From Spirochaetaceae bacterium (GTDB lineage Bacteria > Spirochaetota > Spirochaetia > Treponematales > Breznakiellaceae), in the NCBI GenBank assembly GCA_031288215.1, contig JAITRV010000020.1, positions 1 through 12,382 of the forward strand: 12,382 bases of DNA, in the 5' to 3' direction. Below are positions 1-6,796 of this stretch, in pieces. How positions within the stretch are numbered: the stretch's first letter is position 1; each line of letters opens with the position of its first letter. The position numbers were made by a program, and so were the translations under genes. Under the pieces are notes generated by a model. The model had not been told where the DNA came from and searched no databases. It saw only the letters and a list, made by a program, of their open reading frames with translations.

Positions 1-10
1 CGGAAAAGGG

Positions 11-39
11 TTGACAAGGCCCGCTCGCTCATTTATGAT
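11..39 (+). promoter_or_regulatory. Sigma-70-type promoter for the STAS gene
   Basis: TTGACA (11-16) and TATGAT (34-39) are separated by exactly 17 bp, a near-consensus housekeeping promoter. Transcription would start near position 46, giving a leader of only about 12 nt before the ATG at 58. The assignment rests on the match alone; sequence further upstream is outside the window. Confidence 0.65.
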
Positions 40-57
40 AAACCATCGGGGAAAAAC

Positions 58-357
58 ATGGAAATTAGGACGACCTTAGCAGACGGAGTCACGACCCTCG
101 CTTTAAAGGGAAGAATAACCGCCACGGAAGCCGCTGAATTTGGGGCGAAGGTTGACGAGGCGTTGAAGGCATCTTCCGTAATCCGGATGGATTTTAAGGG
201 TGTCTCTTACATGGCATCCGCGGGATTACGGGTTCTGGTGTCAACTCAGAAAAAAGTCAGCGCCGCGAAGGGGCAGTTTACCCTGGCCAACGTAAATGAA
301 GATGTGATGGAGGTTCTCGAAGTTACCGGATTGGACGATATTTTGCAATTTGAATGA
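58..357 (+). CDS. STAS-domain protein, anti-sigma factor antagonist-like
   Basis: The 99-residue protein is essentially a single STAS domain, the fold of SpoIIAA/RsbV anti-anti-sigma factors. These are small cytoplasmic switch proteins whose partner binding is controlled by serine phosphorylation. The core motif around residues 51-60 (YMASAGLRVL) keeps the phosphoacceptor-position serine (Ser54). The aspartate that precedes it in SpoIIAA is alanine here (Ala53). The C-terminal VLEVTGLDDIL stretch is also typical of the family. The start at 58 has a modest G-rich ribosome site (GGGGA, 48-52). A consensus promoter lies directly upstream, and tssA follows 69 nt after the stop, so the gene could head the T6SS transcript. 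No cognate kinase or PP2C phosphatase is visible in the window. The family call is firm. A role in T6SS control is inferred only from position; it could equally belong to an upstream signalling operon. Confidence 0.9.
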   Translation: MEIRTTLADGVTTLALKGRITATEAAEFGAKVDEALKASSVIRMDFKGVSYMASAGLRVLVSTQKKVSAAKGQFTLANVNEDVMEVLEVTGLDDILQFE

Positions 358-402
358 ACGATTCAGGAGACAACTCAGGTTCGACACGGAGGGCATAAAA
401 TC

Positions 403-419
403 CCTTCCATAAAAGAAGG
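403..419 (+). promoter_or_regulatory. Possible weak hairpin masking the tssA ribosome site
   Basis: CCTTC (403-407) can pair with GAAGG (415-419) across a 7-nt loop. The right arm is part of the Shine-Dalgarno sequence of tssA (AGAAGGAG, 414-421). The stem is only 5 bp, so the structure would be marginal and may be chance. Confidence 0.2.
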
Positions 420-426
420 AGTGTTC

Positions 427-1611
427 ATGATAGACACAAAAGAGCTTGCTAAGGTTCTGGCGGGGGAAAAGTCCGCGGGTGAAAACCTGGAGTACGATCA
501 AGCCTACCTTGAATTGGAAACATTGGCCACCGGCGCGGGAGCGGCGGAAGGCGAGGGCCCCGACTGGAAACGGCTTGCCAAGAATTGTGCGTCTTTATGG
601 GAAAAAACCCGGGATTTGCGGGTGGCGGTCTATCTGACCATCGCCGAAACCGCCCTGGGGGGCGTCAAGGAGCTCGCCGCCGGCTTAGAACTCATCAATT
701 TCCTGATAAAAGAAATGTGGGATACGGTCTATCCCCTCCTCGATCCCGATGACGGGAATGATCCCACCGAACGGATCAACGTTTTTGCCATGCTTTCCCC
801 GGAAGCGGGGGCCATGAACGACCCCATCATGTTCATTACCCGGCTGCGGGGGACCCGGCTGATGCCGCCCCTGCCCTACACGATCCGGGACCTCCTCATC
901 GCCCAGGGGGAAATCGAACCCCTGGACGGACAATCCATTGACCTGAACCTGATAGTCGGCGAAATACTGGGGCTTCCCCTTCCCCAGGTTACCGAACAGG
1001 CAGGGTACGTGAAAAGCGCCCGGGAGCTGATCGATTCCATTTGTAAAGAGGCAAACGGAAAGATGAGCGGCGGGAATACCCTGGCCCTGATGACCCTCGC
1101 CAAAGAACTCGATAAACTCATCAAATTTTTCAATAACCAACTCGCCCTTGCCGGGGAGGCGAAGGAGGCCGCCGATGCCGAAAGCCCGGCGGCTCCCGAA
1201 GGCGAAGCCGCGGCGGCGGGGCCGGGCCTCCGCCCCGCCGCCGGGAAAGACCCGGGGGGCGGCACGGTCAATATTGCCAACTATAAACCGGCGGCCAGGA
1301 CCGACGCCCTGTTACTCCTCAAAAAGGTGATTGAATACTATCAAAACACGGAACCCAACAGCCCCATTCCCCTCCTGTTAAACCGGGCGCTGCGGATGGC
1401 CCAGATGAACTTCCTGGAACTGTTGGAAAACCTGGTCCCCGAAGCCCTCCCCCATGGCAGGGATATCCTGGGGACGAGCGGAAGTCAGCCGCCGGCGGGG
1501 GCGCCGCCGGTTCCCGCCGCCCCGGCCGCCCCCGCGGCGGCATCCGCGCCGGCGGCCTCGCCGGGTATCCCCCGGATACCGCGGGTCCCGCGGGTACCCG
1601 GGTCTTCCTGA
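427..1611 (+). CDS. tssA: Type VI secretion protein TssA
   Basis: TssA organises T6SS assembly, linking the baseplate and the growing tail and guiding Hcp/sheath polymerisation in the cytoplasm. The protein is 394 residues. An ImpA-type N-terminal domain spans roughly residues 1-130 (YDQAYLELETLA, then the region around LINFLIKEMWDTVYP). A low-complexity Ala/Glu/Gly/Pro linker covers about 240-280. A conserved TssA C-terminal helical segment follows (LLLLKKVIEYYQ, then PIPLLLNRALRMA and FLELLENLVPE). I prefer ATG 427 to the in-frame GTG at 421 because AGAAGGAG (414-421) sits 5 nt before 427 and overlaps the GTG. The last 45 or so residues are an unusual Pro/Ala tail ending in repeated (I/V)PR triplets. 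That tail has no obvious counterpart in standard TssA. The family call is confident; the tail function is unknown. Confidence 0.9.
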   Translation: MIDTKELAKVLAGEKSAGENLEYDQAYLELETLATGAGAAEGEGPDWKRLAKNCASLWEKTRDLRVAVYLTIAETALGGVKELAAGLELINFLIKEMWDTVYPLLDPDDGNDPTERINVFAMLSPEAGAMNDPIMFITRLRGTRLMPPLPYTIRDLLIAQGEIEPLDGQSIDLNLIVGEILGLPLPQVTEQAGYVKSARELIDSICKEANGKMSGGNTLALMTLAKELDKLIKFFNNQLALAGEAKEAADAESPAAPEGEAAAAGPGLRPAAGKDPGGGTVNIANYKPAARTDALLLLKKVIEYYQNTEPNSPIPLLLNRALRMAQMNFLELLENLVPEALPHGRDILGTSGSQPPAGAPPVPAAPAAPAAASAPAASPGIPRIPRVPRVPGSS

Positions 1612-1636
1612 GCGCGGGCGCCTCACGGGGGCGGCC

Positions 1637-1674
1637 GCGGATATGTCGGACGGATGCGGATATGACGGACGGCT
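1637..1674. repeat. Two-copy 19-bp tandem repeat in the tssA-tssB gap
   Basis: Positions 1637-1655 and 1656-1674 are adjacent 19-bp units that match at 17 of 19 positions; each begins GCGGATATG. They lie just after the tssA stop, in a GC-rich stretch that ends near 1690. Beyond that point the gap becomes strongly AT-rich up to the tssB start. The units could be a small local duplication, the residue of a longer tssA 3' end, or a protein-binding site. No function can be assigned. Confidence 0.7.
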
Positions 1675-1730
1675 GAGCGCCCTCCGGGGACACAATACGG
1701 GCTTTTTGTATCGTTTCGGTTAGAAATTTG

Positions 1731-1781
1731 TGTAATTTTCTAATAATTGTTGTAATCTATTGACAACTGAAAAAAATTACA
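1731..1781. promoter_or_regulatory. TGTAAT half-sites around the tssB promoter (candidate operator)
   Basis: TGTAAT occurs at 1731 and again at 1751, a 20-bp step, or about two helical turns. Its inverse, ATTACA, lies at 1776-1781 inside the promoter spacer. The outer pair extends to a perfect 9-bp inverted repeat: TGTAATTTT at 1731-1739 and AAAATTACA at 1773-1781. This could be an operator. The region is AT-rich, which raises the chance of coincidence, and no regulator gene in the window is an obvious partner. Confidence 0.35.
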
Positions 1782-1788
1782 TGATAAT
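1760..1788 (+). promoter_or_regulatory. Sigma-70-type promoter for tssB and downstream genes
   Basis: TTGACA (1760-1765) and GATAAT (1783-1788) have a 17-bp spacer. The AT-rich tract just upstream (1722-1759) could act as an UP-like element. Transcription would start near 1795, leaving a leader of about 23 nt that contains the GGAGG ribosome site (1807-1811) before ATG 1818. This is the best promoter in the window and probably drives the sheath/tube operon independently of tssA. Confidence 0.75.
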
Positions 1789-1817
1789 GGAAAAACATAT
1801 TTTTTTGGAGGTTTCAG

Positions 1818-2345
1818 ATGGCGTCTGGTCAGGGTTTTATACAAAAGAACCGAGCCCCCCGGGTACAGATCAACTACGATGTTGAAGTGTACGGGGCTCA
1901 AAAAAAGGTCCAACTGCCCTTTGTGATGGGTGTGTGGTCAGATCTTTCGGGCAAATCCGAAGAGCCGTTGCCCAAGGTCGATGATCGTAAAATGGTTGAA
2001 TTCGATACGGATAATTTCAACGACCGGCTTAAGGCGATTAAGCCCCGGGTTGCGTTCACCGCGCCCAACACCCTCAGCGGGCAGGGTGAGATTCAGGTGG
2101 ATATGACCTTCGAGAGCATGGACGACTTCTCCCCGGCTGCGGTGGCACGGAACGTGGGCGGCCTCAAAGACCTCATGGAGTCCCGGCGGCAGCTTTCCAA
2201 CCTGCTCTCGTATATGGACGGAAAGGCCGGCGCGGAAGAACTCCTGGGCAAGATCCTGCAGGACCCTGCCTTGTTAAAAGCCCTGTCCGCCAAGGCCAAG
2301 GACGCCGCCCCTGCTCCTGATGCCCCCGAACCGGAAGCCAAATAA
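1818..2345 (+). CDS. tssB: T6SS contractile sheath small subunit TssB (VipA)
   Basis: TssB pairs with TssC to form the contractile sheath around the Hcp tube in the cytoplasm. The 175-residue protein has the usual family length. It carries the hallmark N-terminal segment (RAPRVQINYDVEVYGAQKK, about residues 12-30). The LPFVMGVWSDLSG motif, a KPRVAF segment and the MDDFSPAAVA/LKDLMESRRQL helix region follow, all as in the VipA/ImpB family. The C-terminus ends in an Ala/Pro/Asp/Glu-rich tail. GGAGG (1807-1811) lies 6 nt before ATG 1818. The gene follows its own strong promoter, and its stop is 13 nt before the tssC start, fitting translational coupling and balanced synthesis of the two sheath proteins. 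Nothing suggests truncation. Confidence 0.96.
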   Translation: MASGQGFIQKNRAPRVQINYDVEVYGAQKKVQLPFVMGVWSDLSGKSEEPLPKVDDRKMVEFDTDNFNDRLKAIKPRVAFTAPNTLSGQGEIQVDMTFESMDDFSPAAVARNVGGLKDLMESRRQLSNLLSYMDGKAGAEELLGKILQDPALLKALSAKAKDAAPAPDAPEPEAK

Positions 2346-2358
2346 AAGGAGGGAATAT

Positions 2359-3834
2359 ATGGCAGAAGCATTAACGATTGACAGTTTGAACGAAAACGTT
2401 GAACTCTCGGATTTTGAGATCCTCATCAATAAGGAATTTAAACCCCAGTCCACCGAAGCCCAAAAGGCCATTCAGGGAGCCGTCAAGACCCTCCTGGGCC
2501 AGGCCCTGGAAAATGTGGCCCTGGTCTCCACCGACATTATTCAGACCATCCAGGGAATCATCGCCGAACTGGACAAAAAACTCTCCGAACAGATCAACCA
2601 GATCATCCATCACCCCGAATACGCCCAGCTTGAAAGCGCCTGGCGCGGCTTGGATTACCTGGTCCGCAATACCCCGACCAGTGAAAGCCTCAAGATCAAG
2701 GTCTTGAATATTTCCAAAGCCGATGTGGGCAAAACCATCAAGCGGTATAAGGGGACCGCCTGGGATCAGAGCCCCCTTTTCAAGAAGATCTATGAAGAAG
2801 AGTTCGGAACCGCCGGCGGCGAGCCCTTTGGAGCGCTGGTCGGCGATTTTTATTTTAACCACAGCGCCCAGGATATCGAGATTTTACGGGGCATCGCCCA
2901 GATTGCCGCCGCCGCCCACGCGCCCTTTGTCAGTTCCGTGGATCCCTCGCTGTTGAACCTCTCCTCCTGGCAGGAACTTGCCAACCCCCGGGACATTGCC
3001 AAGATCTTCAGCACCCCGGAATACCAGGCCTGGCGGGCCTTCCGGGAATCCGACGACAGCCGCTATGTCGCCCTCACCCTGCCCCGGGTTCTCGGCCGCG
3101 CTCCCTACGGCGCCACCAGCAACCCCGTGGAGGAATTCGACTTTGAGGAAGATACCGGAGCCGGGGACAGTTCCAAATACAACTGGGTGAACGCCGCCTA
3201 TGCCATGGGTTCGGTGATCAACCGTTCCTTTTCCAACTACGGCTGGTGCGCCAATATCCGGGGGGTCGAGTCCGGCGGGATCGTCGAAGGGCTTCCCACC
3301 CACAGCTTCCCCGCCGACGACGGGGGGACCGTGGCAAAATGCCCCACGGAGATCGCCATTACCGACCGGCGGGAGGCGGAACTCTCCGCCAGCGGCCTTT
3401 TGCCCCTGATCCACTGGAAGAACACCGACTACGCGGTGTTCCTGGGGGGACAGACCGCCAACAAGCCCGCGGAATACGACTCGGCGGACGCCACGGCCAA
3501 CGCCTCCCTTTCGGCCCGGCTCCCCTATATCTTTGCCGCAAGCCGCTTCTCCCACTTCCTCAAGTGCATCGTCCGGGATAAGATCGGCTCCTTTGCCGAA
3601 CGGGCCGACATGGAAGCCTTCCTGACCAAGTGGATAAACCAATACGTGACCGCCGACCCCCATGCCTCGGAAGAGGTCAAGGCCAAATTCCCCCTGGCGG
3701 AAGCCAAGGTCGAGGTGGTGGACGTGGAGGGCGCGCCGGGGTATTACGCGGCGCGGTTTTACCTGAAACCCCATTACCAGCTTGAAGGACTCACCGCGTC
3801 CCTGCGGCTGGTTACCAAGGTTCCATCGAAGTAA
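2359..3834 (+). CDS. tssC: T6SS contractile sheath large subunit TssC (VipB)
   Basis: TssC is the large sheath subunit; with TssB it polymerises around Hcp, and its N-terminal helix is the region ClpV recognises in studied systems. The protein is 491 residues, the normal length. Family landmarks include the N-terminal helical region (residues 30-83), HPEYAQLESAWRGL (85-98), the FGALVGDFYFNH segment and the central GRAPYG/FDFEE region. The C-terminal half has FLKCIVRDKIGS and ends with RLVTKVPSK. I place the start at ATG 2359, preceded by AAGGAGGG (2346-2353). An in-frame ATG at 2320 lies inside tssB, lacks a ribosome site and would add 13 unlikely residues. The gene is separated from hcp by a 73-nt gap that carries a hairpin. 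Confidence 0.96.
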   Translation: MAEALTIDSLNENVELSDFEILINKEFKPQSTEAQKAIQGAVKTLLGQALENVALVSTDIIQTIQGIIAELDKKLSEQINQIIHHPEYAQLESAWRGLDYLVRNTPTSESLKIKVLNISKADVGKTIKRYKGTAWDQSPLFKKIYEEEFGTAGGEPFGALVGDFYFNHSAQDIEILRGIAQIAAAAHAPFVSSVDPSLLNLSSWQELANPRDIAKIFSTPEYQAWRAFRESDDSRYVALTLPRVLGRAPYGATSNPVEEFDFEEDTGAGDSSKYNWVNAAYAMGSVINRSFSNYGWCANIRGVESGGIVEGLPTHSFPADDGGTVAKCPTEIAITDRREAELSASGLLPLIHWKNTDYAVFLGGQTANKPAEYDSADATANASLSARLPYIFAASRFSHFLKCIVRDKIGSFAERADMEAFLTKWINQYVTADPHASEEVKAKFPLAEAKVEVVDVEGAPGYYAARFYLKPHYQLEGLTASLRLVTKVPSK

Positions 3835-3841
3835 CAAAAGG

Positions 3842-3881
3842 GGCGTCCGGAAATCGTCGATCCTCCGGGTGCCTCTTGTTT
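3842..3881 (+). terminator. Hairpin between tssC and hcp (attenuator or processing signal)
   Basis: GGCGTCCGGA (3842-3851) pairs with TCCGGGTGCC (3864-3873) over 10 bp, two of them G-U. Within the 12-nt loop, ATCG and CGAT can also pair around one base. The stem is followed by the short, interrupted T tract TCTTGTTT (3874-3881). It resembles a weak intrinsic terminator. Because hcp has no convincing promoter of its own, partial termination, RNA processing or 5' stabilisation of the hcp message are all possible. Confidence 0.5.
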
Positions 3882-3907
3882 GAACACATTGTTGAGGAGG
3901 TTCTAGT

Positions 3908-4354
3908 ATGGCAGAGATAGCAGGTTTTAACATTCTGCTGGACGGAATTGAGGGTCCTGAAGAGGACAAGTCGATTGTATGCCTTTCGTTTACTCACGGG
4001 GCGACCCAAAACATCTCGTTGACCAACGACGATATTTCCGGGACCGGGCATTTGATTCCCTTTACCGTGGTGCATAAGGTTGATATTTCAACCCCGGTGA
4101 TCCAGCAGTACTGTATGCTGGGTAAATCCATAAAGACCGCGTCTTTCCAATACGCGGTGAACCGGGACGGGGAAATCATCGCCGTCCTCACCGTGGATAT
4201 GGAAGGCGTTCATATCGCCAAGGCGGAAGTGAAGACCATCCTGAAAAATCCCGACGATCCGACCTCGGCCCACGCGATTGAAGAGGTTCAGTTCGTTTGC
4301 GACAAGATTACCTGGACCGGTGAGGGGAACATTACCAAAACCTTCCCGGAGTGA
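3908..4354 (+). CDS. hcp: T6SS tube protein Hcp (TssD)
   Basis: Hcp forms hexameric rings that stack into the inner tube expelled on sheath contraction; it can also chaperone effectors. The 148-residue protein is a little shorter than many Hcps but covers the whole beta-barrel fold. It starts MAEIAGFNILLDGIEG and has the extended-loop region around NDDISGTGHLIPFTVVHKVD. The GKSIKTASFQYA segment is followed by the C-terminal EEVQFVCDKITWTGEG, which matches the usual Hcp C-terminal strand. A strong GAGGAGG site (3894-3900) precedes ATG 3908 by 7 nt. No effector domain is fused at the C-terminus. The gene is bracketed by hairpins on both sides, which would suit a tube subunit needed in much larger amounts than its neighbours. 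Confidence 0.93.
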   Translation: MAEIAGFNILLDGIEGPEEDKSIVCLSFTHGATQNISLTNDDISGTGHLIPFTVVHKVDISTPVIQQYCMLGKSIKTASFQYAVNRDGEIIAVLTVDMEGVHIAKAEVKTILKNPDDPTSAHAIEEVQFVCDKITWTGEGNITKTFPE

Positions 4355-4367
4355 TCGTTTGCTCAAC

Positions 4368-4389
4368 CCCGGGGGAGCGTTCCCCCGGG
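4368..4389 (+). other. Strong GC hairpin directly after hcp
   Basis: CCCGGGGGA (4368-4376) and TCCCCCGGG (4381-4389) form a perfect 9-bp stem with the tetraloop GCGT. It begins 13 nt after the hcp stop. No T tract follows (the next bases are TAAGGG), so it is not a classical intrinsic terminator. A block to 3' exonucleases that stabilises the tssB-tssC-hcp message relative to tssE and beyond is the simplest reading. Confidence 0.6.
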
Positions 4390-4416
4390 TAAGGGACCGC
4401 GGATCAGGAGCATCCT

Positions 4417-4947
4417 ATGGACGATGGGCTTCAGTACAGCAGGGAACCTGTAAAGGAAGAGGCCAAGTACCGGCCGTTTATCTTGAGGCGCTTGACCGAT
4501 ATGGAGCCCCAGGAAAAAAGAGAGCCGGCGGTAGGGCTGGTGACGGCGAAGCAGCTCAAGGAAGACATTTTTGCCAATATCGAGATGCTCTTTAATTCCC
4601 GCTGCCATACCGTAACCGCCGCCATGGATGCCTGGGGATCGAAGGGCTCTTCCGATGTGGAAGATTCGGTCCTGGGATTCGGCATCAAGGATTTCTGCGG
4701 CAAGACCGGCCTCGACAGTTATAAAGAAGAGATGCGCCAGCATATCATAAAGCAGCTTCGGATCTTTGAACCCCGGCTTGAGCCCTCGTCGCTGAGCGTG
4801 GAATTCTCCGAGAAAAAAAGCGGATTTCTATTGGAATACGAGATTAGCGGCATCATACGATTAAAAGAAGTAGGCGAAGAGGTTAAGTTTTTCTCGAACC
4901 TCGATTTGGAGAGCGGGACGGCGGCGTTATACGCGGCGGATGAATAG
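4417..4947 (+). CDS. tssE: T6SS baseplate wedge protein TssE (gp25-like)
   Basis: TssE is the gp25-like baseplate subunit that nucleates sheath assembly, in a wedge with TssF and TssG. The 176-residue protein keeps the family landmarks. RPFILRRLTD (19-28) corresponds to the usual N-terminal SLFDRL-type motif. A helix leads to LFNSR (58-62), then come SVLGFGIKDF (84-93) and FEPRL (117-121), the last being a conserved gp25 signature. An acidic region closes the protein. It is slightly longer than many TssE proteins, mainly at the N-terminal end. CAGGAG (4405-4410) lies 6 nt before ATG 4417. The gene follows the post-hcp hairpin and precedes tssF by 49 nt, in the usual E-F-G order. Confidence 0.9.
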   Translation: MDDGLQYSREPVKEEAKYRPFILRRLTDMEPQEKREPAVGLVTAKQLKEDIFANIEMLFNSRCHTVTAAMDAWGSKGSSDVEDSVLGFGIKDFCGKTGLDSYKEEMRQHIIKQLRIFEPRLEPSSLSVEFSEKKSGFLLEYEISGIIRLKEVGEEVKFFSNLDLESGTAALYAADE

Positions 4948-4972
4948 AAAAAGCGGCCTTGCTTAACGGAAT

Positions 4973-4992
4973 GGGGATTGGGGATTGGGAGG
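4973..4992 (+). promoter_or_regulatory. G-tract array covering the tssF ribosome site (possible RNA quadruplex)
   Basis: Two GGGGATT units (4973-4979, 4980-4986) and GGGAGG (4987-4992) place G-runs of 4, 4, 3 and 2 in 20 nt. The last run is part of the tssF Shine-Dalgarno sequence. A two-tetrad G-quadruplex in the mRNA is possible. Alternatively the repeats simply offer overlapping weak ribosome sites. Confidence 0.3.
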
Positions 4993-4996
4993 ATGA

Positions 4997-6796
4997 ATGG
5001 ATTTCCTGGACTATTATCGTGATAACCTGTATTACATCAGGGCGTTGGCCGCCGAATTTGCCGCGGAGTTTCCCAAAATCGCCGGCCGTCTTTCCTTATC
5101 CGAATTTGACTGCCAAGACCCGTACATCGAACGGCTCCTGGAGGGAACCGCCTTTTTAGCGGCAAAAACCGAAAAGAAACTCGACGACGGGTATTACGGC
5201 TTGTTGGAATCGATCCTCAATTCCATTTCCCCCAGTGCTACCTATCCCCTGCCTTCCGGGGGGGTGATGGAACTCCTCCTCAAGCCCGACAGCGAGATGC
5301 TCGAATCCCTGGCCGTAAAAGAGGGGACCCTCCTCAGTACCGCCATTCCTTCGATAAATACCCCCTGCCGGTTTTCGGTCTCCGATACCATCCCCCTGAA
5401 TTTCTGCCGGGTTTTAAGCGCCCAGTATCTCCTGCGCAATTTGTCGAATTTCAAGATAAAAGAGCCCGACGCCCTGTCGGCCCTCCATCTTGAACTTTCC
5501 TCCCCGATACCGGGGCTTCCCCTTTCCACCGGTAACAGCATCCGCTTTTTTTTCAACGCCGCGGAGGCGGACGTCTCCCTCCTCTTCAGGCTCTTACGGC
5601 ACGACATCCTGTCGGTGTACGCACGGGCCGGTGGGGATGACGGGGCCTTTCAAAAACTGGAGGCGGTGGAATTTGACCTGCCCATGAGCTTCGGGGGTAA
5701 AATTTTCGAACAGACCTCCCGGAGCAATACCCGGGGGCTGCGGCTCCTGCAGCATTATCTTGCCTATCCCGATTTTTTCAAATTCTTTACCCTCCGCAAT
5801 GCCGGAACCATGGGCGGGACCCAGGTCGAACTGGTGGTGTTTTTCAAACGCCAGGAAACCCAACTGCTCAACAGCATCACCCCGAATTCCATAAAAACCA
5901 ACTGCGTGCCGGTACTGAATATTTTCCCCAAGCGATCCGACCGGACGGCCTTTGACCGGAAAGCCTACGAGGTTCATGTCGTCCCCGACCGCACCGCCAT
6001 GGGGGACTACGAAGTGGTGAACATCAAACAGATAGATTTTTTCGATGAACGGAACGATCATATCTTTTCCGCGGTCAATTTTTATGACGAAAATCTGGCG
6101 GAGGACCGGGAGGTGCGTAATTTTTTCAGCGTGAAACGCCGCGGCACCCTGGTGGATAAGAACCGGACCCGGCGCAGTTCCTACCGGGGGACGGAGGTTT
6201 TTGTCTCCTTTGCGCCGGATGAGGAACGGCTGGAGAACGCCTATCAAATGATGGCGGACCTGGTCGTCACCAACCGGGATTTGCCCCTGCTCCTGCTGCC
6301 GGAAGCGGAATTTATCACGGGCTTGAGTTTTATTTCCGGGGGGGCCTTCGTGTCGCCCCCGAGCCGGCCCGGGCTTCCCCTGATCAGCCGGGGCAGCCGG
6401 GCGGACTATGCCCGGTTAAGCCACATCGTGCTGAACCTCTCGGCGATGCTCTGGCAGGAGGGAGGGCGGCCCCTGGAAATGTTCCGGGAAATGCTCCGGG
6501 CCTATCAGATCCGCTCGCCGGAAGAAAACAACAAGATGATCGCGGGCTTTACCAAGCTGGAGAGCGAATGGGCCTCCTTTACCTTTATCAAGAACGGCAT
6601 GGTGTTTTTTGAATGGGGTTGGAAGGTGCGGTTTACCCTCGATGAAATCGCCTTTACCGGGATGGGCTGCTATATGTTTGGCTGCGTGATCGCCGAAATA
6701 CTCAAATCCTTCGCCGCGGTCAATACCCTCCTGGAAATCGAATTCTTTACCGAACAATCAGGACACATAGCGACATGGAAAACATTCGAAGGGTAA
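4997..6796 (+). CDS. tssF: T6SS baseplate protein TssF
   Basis: TssF is the large baseplate wedge subunit (ImpG/VasA family), acting in a complex with TssG, TssE and TssK. The protein is 599 residues, the usual size. The N-terminus (MDFLDYYRDNLYYIRALAAEFA) and the signature DPYIERLLEGTAFLAAK (41-57), followed by KKLDD and the SATYPLPS segment, are diagnostic. The C-terminal portion (FFEWGWKVRFTLDE onward to LEIEFFTE) also fits the family. GGAGG (4988-4992) is 4 nt before ATG 4997; the ATG at 4993 is out of frame. The 3' end overlaps the start of tssG by 22 nt, which fits translational coupling. No damage is seen. Confidence 0.95.
   Translation: MDFLDYYRDNLYYIRALAAEFAAEFPKIAGRLSLSEFDCQDPYIERLLEGTAFLAAKTEKKLDDGYYGLLESILNSISPSATYPLPSGGVMELLLKPDSEMLESLAVKEGTLLSTAIPSINTPCRFSVSDTIPLNFCRVLSAQYLLRNLSNFKIKEPDALSALHLELSSPIPGLPLSTGNSIRFFFNAAEADVSLLFRLLRHDILSVYARAGGDDGAFQKLEAVEFDLPMSFGGKIFEQTSRSNTRGLRLLQHYLAYPDFFKFFTLRNAGTMGGTQVELVVFFKRQETQLLNSITPNSIKTNCVPVLNIFPKRSDRTAFDRKAYEVHVVPDRTAMGDYEVVNIKQIDFFDERNDHIFSAVNFYDENLAEDREVRNFFSVKRRGTLVDKNRTRRSSYRGTEVFVSFAPDEERLENAYQMMADLVVTNRDLPLLLLPEAEFITGLSFISGGAFVSPPSRPGLPLISRGSRADYARLSHIVLNLSAMLWQEGGRPLEMFREMLRAYQIRSPEENNKMIAGFTKLESEWASFTFIKNGMVFFEWGWKVRFTLDEIAFTGMGCYMFGCVIAEILKSFAAVNTLLEIEFFTEQSGHIATWKTFEG

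Noticed and set aside
380..401. TTCGAC and TAAAAT as a promoter for tssA
   Set aside because: The spacing between the two hexamers is only 10 bp, far from the required 16-18 bp.
1679..1707. GCCC (1679-1682) and GGGC (1699-1702) followed by TTTTT, as an intrinsic terminator after tssA
   Set aside because: The stem is only 4 bp around a 16-nt loop and cannot be extended outward, so it is too weak to support. The position would suit a terminator, but the structure does not.
1454..1723. 89-codon frame overlapping the tssA 3' end
   Set aside because: The product is almost all Arg/Pro from the shifted reading of the Pro/Ala tail, and no ribosome site is present.
2320..2358. Longer TssC starting at ATG 2320
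   Set aside because: It lies inside tssB, has no ribosome site and adds 13 residues unlike the family, whereas ATG 2359 has a strong AAGGAGGG site.
3880..3909. TTGAAC (3880-3885) and TAGTAT (3904-3909) with an 18-bp spacer, as an hcp promoter
   Set aside because: Transcription would start inside the hcp coding region, after its ribosome site and ATG, so it could not drive hcp.
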